The notes below the pieces were generated by a model that searched no databases, was not told the origin of the DNA, and was given only the letters and a program-made list of their open reading frames with translations. A DNA stretch of 11,012 nt from Desulfobacterales bacterium (lineage in GTDB: Bacteria; Desulfobacterota; DSM-4660; Desulfatiglandales; JALVZP01): the NCBI GenBank assembly GCA_027037575.1, contig JALVZP010000113.1:1-11012 (forward strand), read 5' to 3'. This document shows positions 7,224 through 11,012 of this stretch, in pieces (position 1 is the first letter of the stretch; the number at the start of each line of letters is the position of its first letter). The position numbers were made by a program, and so were the translations under genes.

Positions 7224-7967
7224 TTAAACACACGCCAACAATGAAGAGTAAGCCTTACACACTTCATCAGGATCTCCGATTGCCTTTATTTTACGCTGAT
7301 CTATCCATATAGCCCTATCACAGAGCTTTTTAACCTGTTCAAGATTGTGAGATACGAGGAGTATAGTAACGCCATCCTTACGGAAATTCATTATTTTGTC
7401 CATGCACTTTTTCTGAAAATCTATATCTCCCACTGCAAGGATCTCATCTACCAAGAGTATATCTGGATCTAAATGTGCTATTATGGAAAAGCCAAGTCTT
7501 GCAACCATCCCAGAAGAATAGGTCCTAAGAGGCTGATCTATAAACTCCTCAAGTTCTGAAAATTCGACTATCTGATCCATCTTCTTTTCTACTTCCCTTT
7601 TTGTCATACCGAGAAGAACACCATTTAATATTATGTTTTCCCTTCCAGTAAGCTCAGGATGAAAGCCTGCCCCAAGCTCAAGTAGAGGAGATACTCTTCC
7701 TTTAGTTATGACCCTCCCTTTATCAGGCTTCAAAACTCCTGCCGCCAGTCCCAAGAGAGTACTTTTTCCTGCACCATTCTTCCCGATTACTCCTACGCAT
7801 TCGCCTTTATACACTTTAAAAGAAACTTCATCAAGGGCAACAAATCTCTTTTTTGTATTCTTTATAGCCTTAGGCAGATGGAGAATAAAATTTTTGAATC
7901 CTGCTGTTACATAACCATAGTATGGGTAAGTTTTTGTTACATTCTCGAATATTATTGCTTCCTTCAT
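7224..7967 (-). CDS. wzt: polysaccharide ABC transporter ATP-binding protein (Wzt-like, short form)
   Basis: This 247-residue cytoplasmic ATPase powers export of a lipid-linked glycan through the neighbouring permease. Walker A is GKNGAGKST (62-70). The Q-loop region reads LLELGAGFHPELTGREN (95-111), which is specific to the Wzt/TagH/KpsT group of polysaccharide exporters. The ABC signature is YSSGM (150-154), Walker B is ILLVDE (170-175) with catalytic E175, and the switch His is H207. The protein ends about 35 residues after the nucleotide-binding domain. It lacks the C-terminal carbohydrate-binding domain of O9a-type Wzt, where the chain cap is recognised, so it is closer in build to KpsT. 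The start overlaps the permease stop (ATGA), as expected for subunits made in fixed ratio. The symbol is by function; TagH-like or KpsT-like would also be fair. Confidence 0.93.
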   Translation of the reverse strand: MKEAIIFENVTKTYPYYGYVTAGFKNFILHLPKAIKNTKKRFVALDEVSFKVYKGECVGVIGKNGAGKSTLLGLAAGVLKPDKGRVITKGRVSPLLELGAGFHPELTGRENIILNGVLLGMTKREVEKKMDQIVEFSELEEFIDQPLRTYSSGMVARLGFSIIAHLDPDILLVDEILAVGDIDFQKKCMDKIMNFRKDGVTILLVSHNLEQVKKLCDRAIWIDQRKIKAIGDPDEVCKAYSSLLACV

Positions 7968-8728
7968 AGGACTTCTGCAAATTTCCAGGAAAGCTTTTTA
8001 AATATCAAGAAGCCTAATAGAAAAATGGCTGTCGCCTGAAAAAGAGATATGCAATATAGCCTCCAATCAATGAAGCCTTTAAGAAAAATCCCATGCCATT
8101 CTTCTATAACAGGATATAAGGGATTAAGGAAAAAGAAGGTCTTAAATCTTTCAGGAACAAGACTTATGTCATAAACAATAGGTGTAAGATAAAAAAGGAT
8201 ATTTAATCCAATAAGTACTATCCTCTCCATGTCCCTGAAAAAGAGATTTATTGAAGATACAATAAGAGAAAAGCCGAAGGTTATTAAAAATTGAGTAAGT
8301 ATGAGAAGTGGAATGCCATAAGACCAAGCAAGTGTTGGAGAAACTTTATAAAAAAACTCAAATCCAAAGATAACAGGAAGAGACATAACAAAATGGAATA
8401 AGTCATTAAGAACTATTGCAAGTGGTATAAAATGTCTTGGGAAATTCACCTTTTTTATTAATGAAGCGTTTCCAATAAGTATAGTGCTTGATGCACCAAC
8501 AGAGTTTGAAAACCATTGCCAAGGGAAAAGCCCTGAGATTAAAAAGAGTGTGAAATTTTTTAATGGTATCTTCATAACAAATTTGAAAGCAAAGTAAAAT
8601 ACCATGGCCATAGAAAGAGGATGCAATATTGACCAGATATAGCCAAAAAAATTATTTTTATATTTTACCTTTATTTCTTTGGCAGTAAGGACAAAAATAA
8701 GATCTTTATAATAGCTCAGGCTTGACAT
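7964..8728 (-). CDS. wzm: ABC-2 type polysaccharide export permease (Wzm-like)
   Basis: This is the inner-membrane half of the glycan exporter, with 254 residues and six hydrophobic segments from ATG 8728. Family features include LTAKEIKVKYKNNFFGYIW at the amphipathic N-terminal entry, LISGLFPWQWF, KKVNFPRHFIPLA, INLFFRDMERI, YLTPIVYD and NPLYPVIEEWHGIF near the last helices. I chose ATG 8728 because the conserved family N-terminus begins there, the length then matches the usual 255-265, and a promoter-like element lies just upstream. An in-frame ATG at 8833 would add 35 residues with no family match and would abut the divergent gene with no spacer. It does have an AAGG about 8 nt upstream, whereas 8728 has no clear Shine-Dalgarno, so the longer form remains possible. 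The gene overlaps the ATPase gene by 4 bp and heads the minus-strand operon. Confidence 0.9.
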   Translation of the reverse strand: MSSLSYYKDLIFVLTAKEIKVKYKNNFFGYIWSILHPLSMAMVFYFAFKFVMKIPLKNFTLFLISGLFPWQWFSNSVGASSTILIGNASLIKKVNFPRHFIPLAIVLNDLFHFVMSLPVIFGFEFFYKVSPTLAWSYGIPLLILTQFLITFGFSLIVSSINLFFRDMERIVLIGLNILFYLTPIVYDISLVPERFKTFFFLNPLYPVIEEWHGIFLKGFIDWRLYCISLFQATAIFLLGFLIFKKLSWKFAEVL

Positions 8729-8755
8729 GTTTTTACTGTAAGAAAAGTTTTTTAA

Positions 8756-8784
8756 TTTATGCCACAAAAAACAAAGCGATTCAA
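8756..8784 (-). promoter_or_regulatory. candidate sigma70-type promoter for the wzm-wzt-gmd operon
   Basis: On the minus strand TTGAAT (8784-8779) and CATAAA (8761-8756) are separated by exactly 17 bp. This would start transcription near 8749, about 20 nt before the permease ATG at 8728. It lies in the only non-coding gap of the window. The match is partial (4 of 6 at the -10), and AT-rich DNA gives chance hits. Confidence 0.4.
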
Positions 8785-8797
8785 CTTTATGAGTTGA
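8781..8797. repeat. short perfect inverted repeat in the divergent gap
   Basis: TCAACT (8781-8786) and AGTTGA (8792-8797) form a perfect 6-bp inverted repeat around a 5-base centre. It overlaps the proposed -35 box of the minus-strand promoter, where a repressor operator could sit, and lies 34 bp before the plus-strand glycosyltransferase ATG. With arms this short, chance is a fair alternative. Confidence 0.35.
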
Positions 8798-8831
8798 GCA
8801 TACCTTTTTATTTTGATAGAAGAGTTTTGAC

Positions 8832-9926
8832 ATGAAAACCGCCTTAATTCATGAATGGCTTACTAAAATTGGTGGATCTGAAAAGGTCTTGGAAGCTATA
8901 TATGAGATTTATCCCTCACCCATATATGTGCTGGTGAAGGATGAAGAATTGATAAAGGAGACCATATTTGAAAACGCTAAGGTCTATACTTCCTTTATTC
9001 AAAAACTTCCCATGGCAAAAAAAAATTATGCCTATTATCTTCCTCTATTTCCCTTTGCCATAGAGCAATTTGATCTGTCCGAATATGATTTAATTATTTC
9101 TTCTTCTCATTCAGTAGCTAAAGGAGTAATTACTAATGCTGATCAAATTCATATCTGTTACTGCTATACACCGATGAGATATGCATGGGATCTCTATCAC
9201 TTATATATAAAAAGCATAAAAGGCATTAGCTCTGTTATTGCAAAATTGGCTCTTCATTACTTGAGAATCTGGGATTTGACCTCTTTGGCAGGAGTTGACT
9301 ATTTTATAACCATTTCTAAGTATACGGCAAAAAGGATAAAAAAGATTTATAGAAAAGAGGCCCAAGTAATATATCCCCCTGTAGATGTTGAAAGATTTGA
9401 AATGTCATCAAAAAAGGAAGACTTCTATCTTACTGTCTCCAGGATAGTGCCTTATAAAAGGATAGACCTCATTGTGGAGGCATTTAGACATCTTCCTAAA
9501 AAAAGGCTTATTGTCATTGGAGATGGGCCAGATTTAAAAAAAATAAAGGGAAATGCTCCGGCAAATGTAGAATTTTTGGGATATCGGCCTTTTGAGATAG
9601 TGAAAGAGTATATGAAAAAGGCAAGGGCATTTATCTTTGCGGCAATAGAGGATTTTGGTATATCACCCGTAGAGGCACAGGCATGTGGAACACCAGTAAT
9701 TGCATATGGAAGAGGTGGAGTATTGGAAACAGTAGTGAAAGATGAGACAGGTATATTCTTTTATGAACAGAGTCCAAAGGCACTTATAGATGCGATAATG
9801 GAGTTTGAAAGAAAAGAAAATCTTTTTGAACCAGAAAAAATTAGAAAAAGTGTCCAAAAATTTAACAAAAATAGGTTTAAAAAGGAATTTAAGGAAGCAA
9901 TTGATAAAATAAAGAATAGGGAGTAG
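8832..9926 (+). CDS. GT4 glycosyltransferase, WbaZ-like
   Basis: This 364-residue GT-B enzyme resembles WbaZ-type mannosyltransferases. The N-terminal HEWLTKIGGSEKVLEAIYEI (8-27) is the usual H-E-W-L-x(4)-G-S-E opening, followed by SSSHSVAKGV and CYCYTPMRYAWD (109-120). In the C-terminal half R204 and K209 (SRIVPYKR) would hold the donor diphosphate. E-x7-E is EDFGISPVE (E273/E281), followed by AQACGTPVIAYGRGG. It probably adds mannose or a derived sugar from a GDP donor; this is inferred from the family and from gmd nearby. The start has a weak GAAGAG site about 7 nt upstream. Its ATG shares bases with the alternative permease start on the other strand (CATG at 8831-8834). Only 3 bp separate it from tolQ, so the two are very likely co-transcribed. 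Confidence 0.87.
   Translation: MKTALIHEWLTKIGGSEKVLEAIYEIYPSPIYVLVKDEELIKETIFENAKVYTSFIQKLPMAKKNYAYYLPLFPFAIEQFDLSEYDLIISSSHSVAKGVITNADQIHICYCYTPMRYAWDLYHLYIKSIKGISSVIAKLALHYLRIWDLTSLAGVDYFITISKYTAKRIKKIYRKEAQVIYPPVDVERFEMSSKKEDFYLTVSRIVPYKRIDLIVEAFRHLPKKRLIVIGDGPDLKKIKGNAPANVEFLGYRPFEIVKEYMKKARAFIFAAIEDFGISPVEAQACGTPVIAYGRGGVLETVVKDETGIFFYEQSPKALIDAIMEFERKENLFEPEKIRKSVQKFNKNRFKKEFKEAIDKIKNRE
9919..9923 (+). promoter_or_regulatory. ribosome binding site of tolQ
   Basis: GGGAG ends 6 nt before the tolQ ATG at 9930 and straddles the last codons of the glycosyltransferase gene, so tolQ translation is likely coupled to it. Confidence 0.5.
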
Positions 9927-9929
9927 GAG

Positions 9930-10661
9930 ATGGCAAACATATTTTTTGGTTCTGACATCGTTGAGATGGTTCTCAATGCAGGAATGATGGCAAAGTTTGT
10001 CCTGATTGTGCTTCTTATTTTTTCTATAATAACATGGGCAATCATATTTATGAAATTACAACTTTTTAGAAAGATAAAGATAGAAACAGAAGAATTTCTG
10101 GATCTTTTTTGGGGAGAAAGAAATTTTAGAAAGGTGTACGATGAAGCGAAAGATATGGAGTATACACCCTTTTCCATTCTTTTTACAGAGGGATATGAGG
10201 AGATAAGAAGAATAAGGAAGAATTATTCAAAAGATGTAGATCCCAAGCTGATTATAGAAGAACTGGAAAGGGTTTTAAAAAAGACAATTATGGAGCAGGA
10301 AAAGGAACTGGAATATGGTATGGGATTTCTTGCAACAACAGGAAATACAGCACCCTTTATAGGGCTTTTTGGAACGGTCTGGGGGATAATGTCTGCATTT
10401 AGGGGAATAGGACTTAAAGGCTCTGCAAGCCTTGCTGTTGTTGCACCTGGTATAGCCGAGGCACTTATTACAACTGCTGCAGGACTTGCAACAGCAATAC
10501 CAGCAGTAATTGCATTCAATTACTTTAACAATAAAATAGCTTCTATAAGATCTGATATGGAAGGATTTATGGCAGATTTTCTAAATGTGGCAGAAAGATA
10601 TTATTTATTGAGGAAGATAGAAAAGATAGAGGAGAAAAGTAAAGATGCGGGCGAACAGTAA
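9930..10661 (+). CDS. tolQ: TolQ-type proton channel subunit (MotA/TolQ/ExbB family)
   Basis: This 243-residue inner-membrane protein is the stator subunit of the Tol-Pal motor, which uses the proton gradient to pull on the outer membrane during division. TM1 is about residues 21-43. A cytoplasmic domain follows (about 44-130), with TM2 near 131-157 (GFLATTGNTAPFIGLFGTVWGIM) and TM3 near 174-198 (GIAEALITTAAGLATAIPAV). The conserved channel threonines are T149 in FGTVWGI and T181/T182 in ALITTAAG. Length and the AFRGIGLKGSASLAVVAPGI loop fit TolQ better than ExbB, though the two cannot be fully separated by eye. A TolR gene follows with a 17-bp overlap. The glycosyltransferase 3 bp upstream is an unusual operon partner, since ybgC or similar is the common one. 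Confidence 0.92.
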   Translation: MANIFFGSDIVEMVLNAGMMAKFVLIVLLIFSIITWAIIFMKLQLFRKIKIETEEFLDLFWGERNFRKVYDEAKDMEYTPFSILFTEGYEEIRRIRKNYSKDVDPKLIIEELERVLKKTIMEQEKELEYGMGFLATTGNTAPFIGLFGTVWGIMSAFRGIGLKGSASLAVVAPGIAEALITTAAGLATAIPAVIAFNYFNNKIASIRSDMEGFMADFLNVAERYYLLRKIEKIEEKSKDAGEQ

Positions 10662-11012
10662 TAGACATCTTATGTCAGATATAAATGTTACTCCATTAGT
10701 GGATGTGATGCTGGTCCTTTTAATCATATTTATGGTTACAGCACCTATGATGATAGAAGGAGTCAAGGTAAATCTTCCAAAAACCACCACAAAGTTTATT
10801 AGCACAAAGAGGGAGCCACTTATTTTAATAATTACAAAAGAGAAAAAGATATTTATCCAAAGATATGCTGTGGATCTGAATAGTCTTGGATATAAGCTAA
10901 AAAAGATATTTGAAAACAGAAGGGATAGGCAGCTTTTAATCAAAGCGGATAAAGATGTTCCCTATGGGTTTGTTGTAAAGGTGATAGCAGAGGTAAAGAG
11001 GGCAGGGATAGA
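10645..11012 (+). CDS. tolR: TolR-type biopolymer transport protein (ExbD/TolR family), 3' end outside window
   Basis: The reading frame from ATG 10645 stays open to the window edge and gives 122 residues of a protein normally about 130-150 long. The N-terminus is a short cytoplasmic tail, then SDINVTPLVDVMLVLLIIFM (11-30) with the key membrane Asp at D20, which takes part in proton flow with TolQ. VTAPMMIEGVKVNLPKT follows at 31-47. The periplasmic domain after that keeps the ExbD pattern, including LLIKADKDVPYGFVVKVI. A GGAG at 10631-10634 lies 10 nt before the ATG. The start is inside tolQ, which suggests coupled synthesis. TolA, TolB and Pal would be expected beyond the right edge. Confidence 0.92.
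   Translation, partial: MRANSNRHLMSDINVTPLVDVMLVLLIIFMVTAPMMIEGVKVNLPKTTTKFISTKREPLILIITKEKKIFIQRYAVDLNSLGYKLKKIFENRRDRQLLIKADKDVPYGFVVKVIAEVKRAGI

Noticed and set aside
8723..8758. TTGACA as a -35 box for the plus-strand glycosyltransferase-tolQR unit
   Set aside because: No acceptable -10 box lies 16-18 bp downstream; the nearest TTTAAT is 22 bp away. The hexamer is also part of the permease's first codons.
10605..10943. Open frame of 112 codons on the minus strand opposite tolR
   Set aside because: It is a shadow of the tolQ/tolR coding sequence, which has clear family motifs in the plus frame. The minus frame has no recognisable features.
1..11012. CRISPR arrays, insertion sequences, tRNA or rRNA genes
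   Set aside because: No regularly spaced repeats, transposase motifs, terminal inverted repeats or RNA gene signatures were seen on either strand.

Overview
The window looks like part of a cell-envelope polysaccharide locus from a Gram-negative, probably thermophilic bacterium. The Gram-negative call rests on tolQ and tolR at the right edge. The thermophile call is an inference from AT-rich DNA, Lys/Glu/Ile-rich proteins, heavy AGA/AGG and ATA codon use, and genes packed almost without gaps. Groups such as Thermodesulfobacteriota, Nitrospirota or Aquificota would fit, but I cannot assign a genus.

Layout. (1) Positions 1-4319, plus strand: the last codons of an upstream gene, a small SAM-dependent methyltransferase, a large protein with two GT-B glycosyltransferase modules, and a membrane acyltransferase of the acyltransferase-3 family. 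The junctions are TAATG, a start 1 nt after a stop, and ATGA, so the genes look translationally coupled. (2) Positions 8728 down to 4285, minus strand: ABC-2 permease (Wzm-like), ABC ATPase (Wzt-like, short form), GDP-mannose 4,6-dehydratase (gmd), a SapC-family protein, and a GT4 glycosyltransferase. Most of these also overlap. This unit meets region 1 tail to tail with a 35-bp overlap of the two coding ends. (3) Positions 8832-11012, plus strand: a WbaZ-like GT4 glycosyltransferase, then tolQ after 3 bp, then tolR, which runs off the window.

Taken together: Gmd turns GDP-mannose into GDP-4-keto-6-deoxymannose. The GT4 enzymes and the tandem glycosyltransferase would assemble a glycan on the cytoplasmic side of the inner membrane. 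The methyltransferase and the acyltransferase could modify it, and Wzm/Wzt would export it by the ABC-transporter route. The order wzm-wzt-gmd plus GT4 genes recalls the Pseudomonas A-band (D-rhamnan) type of operon. However, no reductase or aminotransferase that uses the Gmd product is present, and a SapC-family gene sits where rmd might be expected. TolQ/TolR form the proton-driven motor of the Tol-Pal envelope system, and here they share a transcription unit with a glycosyltransferase.

The only real non-coding stretch is about 100 bp at 8729-8831. It holds a plausible promoter for the minus-strand operon and an inverted repeat over its -35 box. I saw no RNA genes, CRISPR arrays or insertion sequences. 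The clearest oddities are the SapC gene inside an ABC-exported glycan operon, the missing partner enzyme for Gmd, and the coupling of a glycosyltransferase to tolQR.
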